Positions 35,097-45,818 of a DNA stretch of 64,000 nt are shown piece after piece. The notes below the pieces were generated by a model, which saw nothing but the letters and a program-made list of their open reading frames with translations, did not search any database and was not told where the DNA came from. Position 1 is the stretch's first letter. Each line of letters starts with the position of its first letter. The position numbers and the translations under genes were made by a program. Location: assembly GCA_029260735.1 (NCBI GenBank), contig JAJDCR010000044.1, positions 28,028 to 92,027 on the forward strand. Reading direction: 5' to 3'. This DNA is from Planctomycetota bacterium (lineage in GTDB: Bacteria > Planctomycetota > Uabimicrobiia > Uabimicrobiales > Uabimicrobiaceae).

Positions 35097-37088
35097 CTAG
35101 ACAAGCAAAGCCTTCGCTTTCTCAACAACATTCTCCATATTAAAGCCCAGCTTTTCGTAGACAATCTGCCAAGGAGCGGAAGCTCCAAATCTATCTAGAG
35201 CAATAATATCGCCCTTTTTACCAACATAGCGTTCCCATCCTAAACGAATTCCTGCTTCGATGATTAAGCGAGGAGTTTCTAGAGGAAGCACTTCGTTTTG
35301 ATATTCTGTACTTTGTTGTTCAAAAAGTTCCCAGCAAGGCATAGAAACTACTCTGACCGAGATGTTCTCTTGAGCGAGTTCTTTTTGGGCAGATAAGGCT
35401 AAGTGGACCTCTGAACCTGTGGCAATGATAACCAAGGCTGGGTTTTCACTATCAGAGAGAATATAAGCTCCATGAGGTAAGCCCTGCCTGGTTGTTTCTT
35501 GTGATAAAATGGGAAGTTTCTGACGAGTTAAGGCTAAAGCAACAGGGCCTTTGCTCTGAAGAGCAACTTGCCAAGCAGCGGCAGTTTCGTTGGCATCTGC
35601 TGGCCGAATAACAGTAAAACCAGGTATAGCTCGCAAACTCATAAGCTGTTCGACAGCTTGGTGAGTGGGGCCATCTTCGCCCAAACAAATACTATCATGA
35701 GTAAAAACGAAAAGAGATTGAGTTTCCATAAGAGCAGCAAGACGCAAAGAAGGCTTCATATAGTCCGCGAAGACCAAAAAAGTAGCTCCAAAAGGGATTA
35801 CCCCTTTGTGTAAAGCCATTCCATTAACTGCGGCCGCCATAGCATGCTCACGAATTCCAAAATGAAAGTTACGGCCCCTTCGGTTTTCAGCGCTAAAGCT
35901 CTCATTCTTTTTGAAGGTGGTCATCGTGGAAGGAGCTAGGTCTGCAGACCCCCCTAGAAAATAACCTACCTTGTCGCCAATAGCATTAATCACCTCTCCT
36001 GAGGCATTACGAGTTGCTATTGCTCCGCTTTCTGGGGAAAAGTTCGGAATACTTTTTTCCCAGTCTGGAGGAAGTTTCCCTTCCATGGCCAAACAAAGTT
36101 CTTCTGCTAACTCAGGGTAGGCTTCTCTGTACTTCCCTAGTAGATTATTCCAACGAGCTTCTTGTTTTTGCCCCTGAGAACGGGAGTTCTCAAAGTAGTT
36201 TTTTACTTTAACGGGAATGTGAAAGTGCGGTTCTTGAGGCCAACCATAAAATTCTTTTGTTTGGATAGTCGGATCAGAGCCGAGAGGTGAACCATGGACA
36301 GAAGCTGTATCTTGCTTAGGACTTCCATAGCCAATATGAGTTTTTATAATGATGAGGGAAGGCCGATAAGGAACAGCTTGGGCTGCTTGGATTGCTCGGG
36401 CAATTTCTTCTGTATTGTTTCCATCTTCTATTTTAAGAACATCCCAACGGTAGCTCTCAAAACGTCGCCCGACATCTTCTAAGAACGATAAATCAGTATC
36501 ACCTTCGATAGAAATTTCATTGTCATCATAGAGATAAATTAGCTTACCTAATCCTAAAGTTCCTGCAAGTGAAGCGGCCTCACAAGCGACTCCCTCCATT
36601 AGATCTCCATCTGAAACAACGGCATAGGTATAATGGTCAATGACCGAAAAACTTTCTCGATTAAAGCGACCAGCCAAGTAACGCTCAGCTATTGCCATAC
36701 CTACTCCCATGGAAAAGCCTTGCCCCAGAGGACCCGTTGTCGCTTCGACCCCTGGTGTCAAGCCGTACTCAGGATGCCCAGGAGTTTTACTTCCCCATTG
36801 CCGAAAATTCTTAATTTCTTCTAAAGATAAATCGTACCCGTGTAAATGCAAAAGGGCATAAAGCATAGCACAACCATGGCCAGCAGAAAGAATGAAACGG
36901 TCACGATTAAACCACTCTGGATGAGCGGGAGAATGCTTCAGAAAACGATCCCATAAAACATGAGTCATGGGAGTTGCACCTAAGGGAAGTCCTGGGTGCC
37001 CAGAGTTAGCCTTGTTAATAGCATCAACTGCTAACATACGAGTTGTGTTAATACACAATTGTTCTAATACTGAGTCAACATCACTCAA
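35097..37088 (-). CDS. tkt: Transketolase
   Basis: A 663-residue, full-length thiamine-diphosphate enzyme of the pentose phosphate pathway that moves two-carbon units between sugar phosphates. Landmarks: substrate histidine in SGHPGLPLG (about 30), the [13 protein letters not shown] segment, TTGPLGQGF, the ThDP/Mg motif [17 protein letters not shown] with the catalytic Glu (about 410), and [14 protein letters not shown] (about 465). Nothing is missing. The gene follows the large secreted protein by 33 bp on the same strand and ends at repeat copy C. Confidence 0.96.
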   Translation of the reverse strand: MSDVDSVLEQLCINTTRMLAVDAINKANSGHPGLPLGATPMTHVLWDRFLKHSPAHPEWFNRDRFILSAGHGCAMLYALLHLHGYDLSLEEIKNFRQWGSKTPGHPEYGLTPGVEATTGPLGQGFSMGVGMAIAERYLAGRFNRESFSVIDHYTYAVVSDGDLMEGVACEAASLAGTLGLGKLIYLYDDNEISIEGDTDLSFLEDVGRRFESYRWDVLKIEDGNNTEEIARAIQAAQAVPYRPSLIIIKTHIGYGSPKQDTASVHGSPLGSDPTIQTKEFYGWPQEPHFHIPVKVKNYFENSRSQGQKQEARWNNLLGKYREAYPELAEELCLAMEGKLPPDWEKSIPNFSPESGAIATRNASGEVINAIGDKVGYFLGGSADLAPSTMTTFKKNESFSAENRRGRNFHFGIREHAMAAAVNGMALHKGVIPFGATFLVFADYMKPSLRLAALMETQSLFVFTHDSICLGEDGPTHQAVEQLMSLRAIPGFTVIRPADANETAAAWQVALQSKGPVALALTRQKLPILSQETTRQGLPHGAYILSDSENPALVIIATGSEVHLALSAQKELAQENISVRVVSMPCWELFEQQSTEYQNEVLPLETPRLIIEAGIRLGWERYVGKKGDIIALDRFGASAPWQIVYEKLGFNMENVVEKAKALLV

Positions 37089-37121
37089 ATCTATTCTCCT
37101 ATATTATGGAAATTTTTTCTC

Positions 37122-39890
37122 TTATTTAGATGTTTTATTGTCATCAATGGTTATTTCAATTTCTATATGATTTTTTTCTAAGTTACTTGTGAACGAAATA
37201 TTTTCGATAACTGATTTTGTTTTATTTTTAATTTCGGCCTGTTTTTGTCTAAAAACATCTCCATGAACACTACATTTAAAAAGACGCGCCCAAGGTTGAT
37301 AATGGTAGCTCCCTCCACTGGGACAAAGTAGCTTATGTCCATATAATTTTTCACTAAAAGTATTAAAGTTGCCAGAGAAGGAAGGATTCAGGGAGAAAAC
37401 TTCTTCTAAATGTAAAAGTGGGGATAAATTACGTAAACAACGGCGTCCATTTTGTTCTCGCTTTTCCTGCTCTAAAAAAGCGTATAGTTGAGGACTATTA
37501 CGAGGATACCAAGAAACTAACGACCGTTTCACTCTTTTCATTTTACCACGAATCCAGTCCTGAACAATTGTCTCTTGGTTGGATAAAACAAAGTGATCTT
37601 TTTGATTATACAAATACAAGCGCAGTTTAAATGAAAAAAACCGTAAGGAGTATACCGTATATTTTTTCTTTTGATAACTTTCCTTGAATATATTCAAAGA
37701 AACTCTTAACGGGGTCAAGTACTTCTTTTGCCAAAAAAGCAAGTGCGAATGGAGTTTTTCTTGCAAATCTGACCATTTAGATAAGCTTTTCACCTTCCAG
37801 GTGAGATAGCCTGGTAAACGTAAGAAAGTTAGAGGAGCTAACCAAAAATCGAAGTGTTGCTCAGCTTCACTCCAATTTTCATAGTCAATCGGGAAAAGAA
37901 TTTCACCATCACATACGTGCCAGCGGCCTCCTTCTCCTAAAGCCGCAAAAAATTCTTCCTCAAAATGCTTTGGTAAAAACTCTTTATAAGCCAGCAAAAT
38001 CTGATTCCACCACTTCTCATCCACTTTCCCACCGACAGAAAATAGAGTCTGCGGAAGATAAAACTCAGAAGTGCTTGAGTTTAAAATATCATTCCAAAAA
38101 GAAGGTAAAGGCTCCTTTGTTTTTAAAGGAATAAAACTAGAAAAACGAAGCTTTTTCCCTCCTCGAACCTGAAGAGAAAAGTCTCCTATAAATTTCCCCC
38201 AAGTCTGATAGTCCTTGAAAAACTCTTCATACATCTCTTTTTCTCGAAGATTGACTTTCACTACTTCTAGATGATTTACAGGGGTTAGGCAGCCCGGATG
38301 TTGATGTAAAGAGCAGGAAACCTTATCCTTTTCGACTTTGTACTTCCCGCCTTCAGGACAAGAGACATTTTCAGTAAGAATGAATTTACTCTCTACCAAA
38401 TTTTGCCAAGTAGCCCACTTTTGGAATTTTTGATAATAGGCTGTCAAGGCTCGTCTTATCCCTTTCTGATAGCAAGTACAAATCGTTCTTCTTTGCTTAG
38501 AGATTAGATAAGAAGCTTGGCAAAGAGATTTCCATCCGGCTTCTGGCCAGTGAATAAAAACCAGCTCCTCACCTTTTGAAAAAGCCGTTCGTCCTCGCCG
38601 AAAACCGACTGTATCACCTAAAGCAACTTGTTTTCCAGCCTCAACATCAATAATTTTTTGCAAATAACTTTCGCTAACAGAAAAAACGCGGTACTTTCCT
38701 AAGTAACAGGTGTAGCACGAAATTTCTCCATCTTCTTGGAAAATAGCTTCATAGGGAACTTCTCGGTAAGTTTTTTTTTCCCAATGAGCCCCCTTCTTTT
38801 TGGCTTGCCGAAAGTAATTATTGATTTGATAGTCAAAAAAGAAAGGTCTCTTTACTTCGAGCCACAGGGCTACTTCGTTTCCTTCCTCCCATAATAGATC
38901 AGTGCCGCTAAAAGCAATTTGGCCGATAAAAATATTAAGCCAATTAGGCAAAAGGGAAGGCTTCCCTTCTTCGCTTCCCGAAGAAGGAGCAATGGCTAAA
39001 CGAGAAAAAATTTTTCCCAAAGGGTCACTATGATGAGAAAATTTTTGAGTTAAATCTAAAGCAGACAGGTCATACTGAAGAACACGCTCCAAAAGAGAGT
39101 TAATTCCTCGAAGAGAAGAGAAGTGGACATAGTAGCTATCATAAGGAATCCACTGGACGAGAGGAGAAAAAAGTTTCTCTTGTTTTTTTCTGCTTTTCGT
39201 TGCGGAAGGAACCTCTGGTAGCGAACATTCCTCTAGGGGGATAGTAGCAGGGTCCTTTTCCTGGTTTTGCATTAGATGCCGAGTAAAATGATCTTTTTTT
39301 TCTGTCCCCATTGGTAAGGGAGAAAGAAAAAAACGGGGCTTTTCTTGCCACAGAACTTGAAAATTTTCTCCCAAAGGAATAATCTTTTCTTGGTGCCAAG
39401 GAGCTGAAAAAAATTGATACTCCAAATAAGGATCGCTTCCATAGACCTGCAAGATTTGCTCTCTAAAATGATGGGCACTTTCTTCCCACCCTTTTTCCAA
39501 GTCCTCATTTTCTGAGATTTCTTTTGCATCTGGTAAAGTAATCACTTCTTTCCAGCGAGGAGGACCCGAGAAATAAGGTTGCGCTGCTGAAAAAACTCGC
39601 CCTTCAAGAACGACTTTACCTGATTTGTAAAAACGTCCATACCAAAAATAACTCTCTTTTTCCGAAGAGGGTATAAGAAAATGGGCAAAAGTGCTTTGAC
39701 TGAAATCCTCTACCGCAATTTGGGGAGCTAGAATGTTTTGAGGTATTTTTACTTTTAAGCGAAAAATCCCGCTGGCAGAGTCTTTTCCAAAAATAATTTC
39801 TGATGAACTTACTTTTTGAGTCTTTTCTTGCCCCCAAAGAAAAGTTCCTAGAGACAACATTATCACAAGTAAAAAACCTAGTTTTGTCAT
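37122..39890 (-). CDS. Large secreted protein with two Cys-x-Gly-Gly/Cys-x-x-His modules
   Basis: A 922-residue protein with a signal peptide (about 1-20, ending LWG). The body is rich in Phe, Trp, Tyr, Lys and Glu; I recognise no family. Two short modules are similar: CPEGGKYKVEKDKVSCSLH (about 510-530) and CPSGGSYHY...CSVHGDV (about 855-877). The CPxGGxY...CSxHG pattern resembles C-terminal parts of some pilin-like or prepilin-type proteins and could bind a metal through Cys/His. The rest has alternating hydrophobic patterns consistent with a beta-rich envelope or periplasmic protein. It is followed by tkt, and cutA lies 8 bases upstream on the same strand. Confidence 0.65.
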   Translation of the reverse strand: MTKLGFLLVIMLSLGTFLWGQEKTQKVSSSEIIFGKDSASGIFRLKVKIPQNILAPQIAVEDFSQSTFAHFLIPSSEKESYFWYGRFYKSGKVVLEGRVFSAAQPYFSGPPRWKEVITLPDAKEISENEDLEKGWEESAHHFREQILQVYGSDPYLEYQFFSAPWHQEKIIPLGENFQVLWQEKPRFFLSPLPMGTEKKDHFTRHLMQNQEKDPATIPLEECSLPEVPSATKSRKKQEKLFSPLVQWIPYDSYYVHFSSLRGINSLLERVLQYDLSALDLTQKFSHHSDPLGKIFSRLAIAPSSGSEEGKPSLLPNWLNIFIGQIAFSGTDLLWEEGNEVALWLEVKRPFFFDYQINNYFRQAKKKGAHWEKKTYREVPYEAIFQEDGEISCYTCYLGKYRVFSVSESYLQKIIDVEAGKQVALGDTVGFRRGRTAFSKGEELVFIHWPEAGWKSLCQASYLISKQRRTICTCYQKGIRRALTAYYQKFQKWATWQNLVESKFILTENVSCPEGGKYKVEKDKVSCSLHQHPGCLTPVNHLEVVKVNLREKEMYEEFFKDYQTWGKFIGDFSLQVRGGKKLRFSSFIPLKTKEPLPSFWNDILNSSTSEFYLPQTLFSVGGKVDEKWWNQILLAYKEFLPKHFEEEFFAALGEGGRWHVCDGEILFPIDYENWSEAEQHFDFWLAPLTFLRLPGYLTWKVKSLSKWSDLQEKLHSHLLFWQKKYLTPLRVSLNIFKESYQKKKYTVYSLRFFSFKLRLYLYNQKDHFVLSNQETIVQDWIRGKMKRVKRSLVSWYPRNSPQLYAFLEQEKREQNGRRCLRNLSPLLHLEEVFSLNPSFSGNFNTFSEKLYGHKLLCPSGGSYHYQPWARLFKCSVHGDVFRQKQAEIKNKTKSVIENISFTSNLEKNHIEIEITIDDNKTSK

Positions 39891-39898
39891 AGCATATC

Positions 39899-40207
39899 CT
39901 AGCGCTCGGTGTTTTCATAAAGCCATTTTAAATAAGGGGCATGGGTATTAGAAACGTTTAGCTCAACAATTTCAGGAACATCGTAAGGGTGAATTTTCTG
40001 TAATTTTTCTTCTAAAGTTTTAAAATCGTGCTGTCTTATTTTGATGAGTAAGGTCGATTCTTCTTCGCGGCAAACCTTTCCTTCCCAGTGATATATACTT
40101 TTAACCTTAGGCAAGATGTTCACACAAGCGGCAAGATGTTTTTCTACCAAAACAGAAGCTATTTCCTCTGCTTTTTCCACTGGACAATTACATAAGACAA
40201 CTTTCAT
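39899..40207 (-). CDS. cutA: CutA1-type divalent ion tolerance protein
   Basis: A 102-residue trimeric CutA. Landmarks: CPVEKAEEIASVLVEKHLAACVNILP at the N-terminus, SIYHWEGKV, and the C-terminal HPYDVPEIVELNVSN...YLKWL. It has been linked to copper tolerance in E. coli, but its real role is not settled. It is a full-length, normal copy, 8 bases before the start of the large secreted protein gene, so the two are likely co-transcribed. Confidence 0.95.
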   Translation of the reverse strand: MKVVLCNCPVEKAEEIASVLVEKHLAACVNILPKVKSIYHWEGKVCREEESTLLIKIRQHDFKTLEEKLQKIHPYDVPEIVELNVSNTHAPYLKWLYENTER

Positions 40208-40508
40208 AGTCTCCCTTTCTATTTTTAGAGTGTAATGTACCAGGAAAGCAAGGAAAATTCAACTATATCTTAGGGGGTTTTCGGTGAAGAAATACAGTGG
40301 ATTGAGAAAGAGAAGGAAGAAACACACAAGCGGATAAGAAGAGATGAACAGGGAAAAAATACAAACGAGATGACTTTGTTTCTTCGTACTCGTACTCGAT
40401 TTTATCGAGCTATAGCTCCTATAAATATTGAAGTCAGTTAGGAGTAGCCAGTAGAAAAAACATCTCAGGGAGATTTTTGGATTTCCCTTCTGACTTCTGA
40501 CTTCTGGC
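40208..40508. other. Intergenic region, no gene seen
   Basis: About 300 bp between two leftward genes. It holds scattered short repeats: TTCTGACTTCTGACTTCTGG near 40490-40510, TATAGCTC/GAGCTATA around 40408-40421, and a weak hairpin ATCTCAGGGAGAT near 40465. It has no coding potential that I can support and no clear terminator. Confidence 0.4.
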
Positions 40509-41624
40509 TTAATTCTTTTTCCCCAAAAGCAAATCCAAGAAATCTCGGTCTCGAAAGTTATTGTCTCCTAAAGAAAGCCGAACAATAACGAGGGATTTTG
40601 AAGGGATAATGTAAAGACGATTTTCATCATGCCCAGCAGCAATGATCAAATCTTTGGGTCCACCAGGATATACCGTGCGGTCTTTATCAAAAACGTTTCT
40701 CCGTAGAGCGAAAGGTAGCTGCCAGAAAAGTTTAAATGGTACCGGATTATTTAACCAAAAAGTTAGTCCATAGGCAGGCATAGCTTTGCTTCCTTCGGAG
40801 CAAGTTTCCAAAAGTCCAGAGGGAAGAAGCTGCTTTCCTTTCCACTCTCCATCCTGAATGACAAGTTGCCCTAGTTTGGCCCACTCACGAGCAGTTGTCC
40901 AGCAACCATAAGGGAGCATAGGGTTACCCGCAGGATCACGATTCCAACCCGCGTAGCGCATGCCTATAGGATTGAGTACTTGGCTTTCGAGATAAAAGAG
41001 AGGGTCTTGTTGGAGCTTACGTTTCATAAATTCACCAAAAACCATCAAATGAGAAGAGCCGTACCCATAGTTTTGTCCAGGCTCTGTTTTTGCATCTAAA
41101 CCTAGAGAGTAGGCATATTTATCATGCACTCTTTGTTTTTCTAGTAATCCGTCGCGAGTTAGGTACCAAAGTTTTTGCTCTATGCCACTGGTAAACTGTA
41201 AAAGATGGCGCACTGTGATTTGAGATTTGCGAGGATCTGAACGAAACTCTGTAATCGTATCGGCAACTTTTTCGTCTAGACTAATGATTCCATCGGCGAG
41301 TGCAGCTAAGGCCATAATACCAGCAAAGCTTTTAGTTCCACTAAAAACATGATGGGGAACATCTCCACTATTCCCGTTTTGGTATTTCTCAAAAACAATC
41401 TCGCCCTCGTGTACAACTAAGACAGAGCGTCCATTATATTTCTCGGAATACTTTGCAGCGTTTAGGTAGTGGATTAAATTTCCAGGTTTGGGTTCTTTAA
41501 CCAAAAAGCTTTCATCAATAGCTAAGGGCTGTTTAAATTCAACATAGCGTCCGCAAACACAAAATAATAAAACAAAAGAAAGCAAGAGTATCAAAGACCC
41601 TTTTTTTATTCTTTTTGACAACAT
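40509..41624 (-). CDS. Serine beta-lactamase-fold hydrolase (class C/esterase type)
   Basis: A 371-residue enzyme with an N-terminal hydrophobic signal or anchor (about 9-26). The catalytic Ser-x-x-Lys is SGTK (about 95), the second motif is Tyr-x-Ser in YGYGSSHL (about 188), and the third region lies near AGHDENRLYIIPS. The fold is that of the AmpC/penicillin-binding/EstB superfamily. Such proteins are mostly esterases or peptidoglycan-modifying enzymes; resistance is not implied. It stands apart from its neighbours, divergent from the LRR gene. Confidence 0.85.
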   Translation of the reverse strand: MLSKRIKKGSLILLLSFVLLFCVCGRYVEFKQPLAIDESFLVKEPKPGNLIHYLNAAKYSEKYNGRSVLVVHEGEIVFEKYQNGNSGDVPHHVFSGTKSFAGIMALAALADGIISLDEKVADTITEFRSDPRKSQITVRHLLQFTSGIEQKLWYLTRDGLLEKQRVHDKYAYSLGLDAKTEPGQNYGYGSSHLMVFGEFMKRKLQQDPLFYLESQVLNPIGMRYAGWNRDPAGNPMLPYGCWTTAREWAKLGQLVIQDGEWKGKQLLPSGLLETCSEGSKAMPAYGLTFWLNNPVPFKLFWQLPFALRRNVFDKDRTVYPGGPKDLIIAAGHDENRLYIIPSKSLVIVRLSLGDNNFRDRDFLDLLLGKKN

Positions 41625-41879
41625 AGAGTTTTTCCGTTTCTTTTATGATGCAAACTTTTTCTTGCTCGCATTCCAATCTTATTCTTCATCATTCTAGCAG
41701 ATTCCTAAAATTAAATGAACCTTCTTTTATTTCCTTGGTATTTTTCTAGCAAGTAACTTTTCTCATCTATCTTACTACATCCAAATTTAAAATTTATAAA
41801 AGAAAATCCAAAATTGTTATCTGGAGATATCATGCTCTAAATGGTATATTATTGAAAAACATCAAGGATTTTTCATATC

Positions 41880-43991
41880 ATGAAAATAGCGATATATACC
41901 TTTATCTTTTCTCTTTGGGCAACATTTTGTCATGCTCAAGAATTTCCTCTTGTCATTACTCACTCTCTTAATGTTAACCAAAAACGAACAACTATTTCTG
42001 GTTATGTTGTTAGTAAAAAACCATTAAGAGTGCTGAAGATCGAAGAGGAGAACATCGTTTTCCGACTTTGCCAAGAATCTCATACAAGAAATACTTTTTA
42101 TCAAGAATACGGAAGAAACATTCTGATTTATTCTTTTCATCATACAATTCTTTTAACTCAAGATAAGTATTTCGAAATCCATGCCCTAAGCGAAAAAAAA
42201 CAGATCATTTTCATCCAAGTACAAGTTCCCTATCAAGATGTAGAAATCATTTTTCCCAGCGACTACAAACTCGTTGTCAACTTCAATCAAGAATATTTGA
42301 GTTCAAGTGTAATTCCTTTACATTTGGGAGATGTCCTTCTTTTAACTAGACAAGTTAACTCTTATACAGAATCATGGGTTTGGTTCTACAAAGAATCTTC
42401 TACTGGATTTCACCCTTCGTTTTTAGAATGGGAGATTGACCGCCACCTAAGTTTTATGAATAAGGTTGTTTTTGGTTTGTTAGTTTATTCCTGGCATGAT
42501 TTAAGTAATTCAGATCTTGATTATAAAAAAATTAGCCAAGTACAAATCCTAATACCACTAACTCGTGTTTTGATCAACATTTTATCTCAAAACATTCCTA
42601 ACTTAAGAGCATTAAAATGTCATTTTTTTACAAATGAAGATGTTTATCTTTTATCATATCTAAAAAAATTAGTCATCCTAAACATAGAGCTAACAAAGAT
42701 AAATGGCCATGGATTAAAAAAATTAAGTGCTTATAAAAAACTCACCTTTTTAAATTTACGTGGTGTTAAGATTAATCCTCCCAGTTTAACCTCGTTACAG
42801 CATTTAATTAGTCTAGAAGTTTTATCTTTAGATGCTGTTAACCACAAACTCATTTCTCTTGAGAGTTTGGTAGAGCTAAAGCGACTGCGAATACTATCAT
42901 TACAAAGCACTAACATTCACAGAAAAAGTTGGAAAAGGCTACTTTCTTTAGTCAATTTAACATCGTTAAACCTTAGTAATACCAATGTCAATGGTTTTGC
43001 CATTGCATATATCTGTCAATTAAATCATCTACATCAACTAAACCTGAGTAGCACTAAAGTCTCCGATCAAGAAATTATTAATTTATGCCAGTTAGATGGC
43101 CTAAGATTTCTAAATTTAAAAGGCTCTAATGTGAAAGAAAAAGGTTTAATTCACTTAGCCCTTTTTCCTAAGTTAAAAGTACTTGTCTTGGATTTACTAC
43201 CCGTGACTGATGAAGTACTAACTCACCTAGAAAAATTAAAAGATCTACGCGTTTTGTCACTAGCATCTAGCCATATCCAAAACCCATCCTCTCTCGGATC
43301 TTTTCCTCAACTCCGCCTTGTTGATTTGTATTCGACTCAGGTTAATGACCAGAGCATAAAGTACTTGATTCTGTCAAAAAATTTGGCCACTTTGTATTTG
43401 GGGGCTACTCAAGTGACAAATGAAGGCTTAGAATCTTTACTTAAACTAGATTATTTGAAAGTACTCAGCCTATCTTGGAATGATAAAATCGATTCACAGG
43501 CTTTAAAGGTGATCGGTTCCTTAGAAAGTTTAGAACAACTCCATTTAGTGGGTACGGGTATTATAGGTTTAGAAGGTTTAGAGCGACTGAGTCAGTTGAG
43601 AACCCTATCCTTAGGATGGACGAGCATTCCTGGAAAAAGTTTGTCAGAGGTCGGGAAACTTAGTGAGCTAAAGTTTTTATATCTCCAAGGACTAAACATT
43701 GAAGATAAAGACTTGGAGCCCCTCAGTGAACTTTCTGAACTTATTACTTTAAATATAAACCATACCCATATCACATTAAAGGGCAATCAAGCAACTCATA
43801 TAGCCAAATTAGATCGGTTACAAAATTTATTTTTAGCAAATATTCAGTCCGATTATTTTGGTCTATTTGATCTACTGACAAAAATGGAAAACCTTAAGTT
43901 GTTGACTATCGACAAAAAAATAAAGCTATCACAAGCTCACCTACTCCGACAAATTATTTCAAGCTGCGTTATCTTGCAAAATCGTTTTTAG
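41880..43991 (+). CDS. Secreted leucine-rich repeat protein
   Basis: A 703-residue protein with a signal peptide (about 1-19, ending CHA). Residues about 20-220 are an unrecognised N-terminal domain. From about 235 to 690 there are around 18 leucine-rich repeats of about 24 residues, with consensus LxxLxxLxxLxLxxTxVxDxxL (for example LNLSNTNVN, LNLSSTKVS, LYLGATQVT). No membrane anchor follows. LRR proteins of this type bind proteins or polysaccharides; the ligand is unknown. The TPR gene starts 20 bp later and probably belongs to the same unit. Confidence 0.85.
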   Translation: MKIAIYTFIFSLWATFCHAQEFPLVITHSLNVNQKRTTISGYVVSKKPLRVLKIEEENIVFRLCQESHTRNTFYQEYGRNILIYSFHHTILLTQDKYFEIHALSEKKQIIFIQVQVPYQDVEIIFPSDYKLVVNFNQEYLSSSVIPLHLGDVLLLTRQVNSYTESWVWFYKESSTGFHPSFLEWEIDRHLSFMNKVVFGLLVYSWHDLSNSDLDYKKISQVQILIPLTRVLINILSQNIPNLRALKCHFFTNEDVYLLSYLKKLVILNIELTKINGHGLKKLSAYKKLTFLNLRGVKINPPSLTSLQHLISLEVLSLDAVNHKLISLESLVELKRLRILSLQSTNIHRKSWKRLLSLVNLTSLNLSNTNVNGFAIAYICQLNHLHQLNLSSTKVSDQEIINLCQLDGLRFLNLKGSNVKEKGLIHLALFPKLKVLVLDLLPVTDEVLTHLEKLKDLRVLSLASSHIQNPSSLGSFPQLRLVDLYSTQVNDQSIKYLILSKNLATLYLGATQVTNEGLESLLKLDYLKVLSLSWNDKIDSQALKVIGSLESLEQLHLVGTGIIGLEGLERLSQLRTLSLGWTSIPGKSLSEVGKLSELKFLYLQGLNIEDKDLEPLSELSELITLNINHTHITLKGNQATHIAKLDRLQNLFLANIQSDYFGLFDLLTKMENLKLLTIDKKIKLSQAHLLRQIISSCVILQNRF

Positions 43992-44010
43992 CAATTGAAA
44001 AGGGAAAATT

Positions 44011-45807
44011 ATGCTACGAAAACTCTTTATCTTTGCATTTATTCTAATACTATTGGCTGGTGTTGGTTTAGGTGTTTATTTTTTGCGCCCTTCAAAACGC
44101 TATGCACAACATTACACAAAAGGGCTAATTTATTTCGACAAGAATAAGTACTCTGAGGCCATAGTTGAGTTTAACGCAGCTAAAAAAATCTATTCAAAAA
44201 ACAAAACACTGCTTCTCTATCTTGCCGAAAGCTATCGAAGGAACATGCAAAACAGTGAGAGCATTGCTATTTTAAATAAAACAATTTCTGAATACCCCAA
44301 TGATGAAAAAGCTCATAGACGTTTAATCAGAAGTTACGAGGTGAACAAACAACATTTAAAAGCTTTAGCTGCTTGTGATAATTACATTAAGATAGTAAAA
44401 AATGATGTCTATATAAGAAACTTAAGAGGCTTGGTTTTGGTTTCCTTAAAACAAACTAACCAAGCAAAAGAAGAATTTATGCTAGCGATTAAGCTCAATA
44501 AGAGCTACTCAGATGCCTACAAAAATTTAGCTAAAGTCTACTGGAAAGAAAAAGATATCGATAGTGCTGTCAATACCCTTAAAGAGTTTTTGATTACAAA
44601 ACCAGATCACTTTGAAGTACGTAACTTGCTAGGAGATTACTACCGTTCCAGCGGTCAATTAATAAAAGCGACCAAAGAATTTACCTATCTTTATGAAAAA
44701 TATCCCGCAAAAATTCTTGTAACTTCCGCTAAATTAAGTATCGTTCTCCTCTTGTCCCAGCAGATGGATAAACTTCAACAGTTGGTAGATACTTCTTTTA
44801 GCAAGAATCCTTCTAAATTAGAAGTTTCTCCCTTTCTCTTGTATGCAAGAGGAGCCTTATTTTTAGAAAAGAAGCAATACCAAGAAGCTATTGCCGACTT
44901 TGAATTTTCTCAACAACGAGGATTACAATTAGCTAGTCTACGCTACTCTTTAGCTTTGTCTTATGACAAAGTAAACAAAACTGTTTTGGCTATAAAAGAG
45001 TTAAACAGTTTAATTGATCAAGAACCTAACTACATACCAGCTCACCAAATTTTAGTTCAGTTTCTCATTAATGAAAATCAAGCAGAGCAAGCTGTAGAAC
45101 ACTGCGATAAGTATTTAAGTAGAATGCCCGATAGTATAGAGCTACGTGAAATCAAAGCAACAGCTTTGATGAGTAGTGGTAAAACTCAAGAGGCACAAAA
45201 CATGTACCGACAATTATCGCGCTTAGGCAATAACCCTAATATTGGTCAGCGTAATGCTATTTTACTCGCTATTTCTCAGGGAAAAATCCAAGAGGTTATC
45301 GAAAGATTAGACCAACTTTTAGAAGACAAACAGCAAGATCCTTATCCTCTTTATTTGCTTTTAGGTCGTAACTACTTACTCCTTAAAAAATATGACAAAG
45401 CAATAGAGTACGCCAACTTGGCTAGTAAGGCCAAGCCCCTTCGCATATCTGCTTGGCAATTATTAGCTCAAGCACACATGGCATCACAAAAACCAGAAAA
45501 AGCCATTTCTCGATACCTAAAAATTTTGAAAGAAGAGCCTAATCATAGAAAAGTCCCTTTTGAATTAGCAAATCTGTATTACCAATTAAAACAAACAAAA
45601 AAAGCTCTAAATATTCTCAAAAAACATAACAAAATGAATTCAAAGAAACCAGCTAACTTAGAGCTTTTAGCCAATATACTCTACCAAGACAAAGAGTATT
45701 CTCAAGCAATTCACTATTTAGAAAGAATCAAGATCAAAACAGCTTCTCAGAAAAAGCTACTAGGTGATATTTATCGGCAGCTTGAAAAACATGAAGAAGT
45801 TGAATAA
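44011..45807 (+). CDS. Membrane-anchored TPR repeat protein
   Basis: A 598-residue protein with an N-terminal membrane helix (about 5-26) and then TPR repeats for nearly its whole length, about fourteen, each with the usual small-residue and proline pattern (YSEAIVEFNAA, KAHRRLIRSYE, YDKAIEYANLA). It is a scaffold. Combined TPR-sulfotransferase proteins are common in bacteria, and here the sulfotransferase gene starts only 11 bases after the stop. The two probably form an assembly that would be one polypeptide elsewhere. It also resembles the TPR partners of PEP-CTERM export, but no such genes are adjacent. Confidence 0.85.
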   Translation: MLRKLFIFAFILILLAGVGLGVYFLRPSKRYAQHYTKGLIYFDKNKYSEAIVEFNAAKKIYSKNKTLLLYLAESYRRNMQNSESIAILNKTISEYPNDEKAHRRLIRSYEVNKQHLKALAACDNYIKIVKNDVYIRNLRGLVLVSLKQTNQAKEEFMLAIKLNKSYSDAYKNLAKVYWKEKDIDSAVNTLKEFLITKPDHFEVRNLLGDYYRSSGQLIKATKEFTYLYEKYPAKILVTSAKLSIVLLLSQQMDKLQQLVDTSFSKNPSKLEVSPFLLYARGALFLEKKQYQEAIADFEFSQQRGLQLASLRYSLALSYDKVNKTVLAIKELNSLIDQEPNYIPAHQILVQFLINENQAEQAVEHCDKYLSRMPDSIELREIKATALMSSGKTQEAQNMYRQLSRLGNNPNIGQRNAILLAISQGKIQEVIERLDQLLEDKQQDPYPLYLLLGRNYLLLKKYDKAIEYANLASKAKPLRISAWQLLAQAHMASQKPEKAISRYLKILKEEPNHRKVPFELANLYYQLKQTKKALNILKKHNKMNSKKPANLELLANILYQDKEYSQAIHYLERIKIKTASQKKLLGDIYRQLEKHEEVE

Positions 45808-45818
45808 AAAAGAAAACC

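Noticed and set aside
40509..41624. Antibiotic-resistance beta-lactamase
   Set aside because: The motifs fit the broad serine hydrolase superfamily; nothing shows true beta-lactamase activity.
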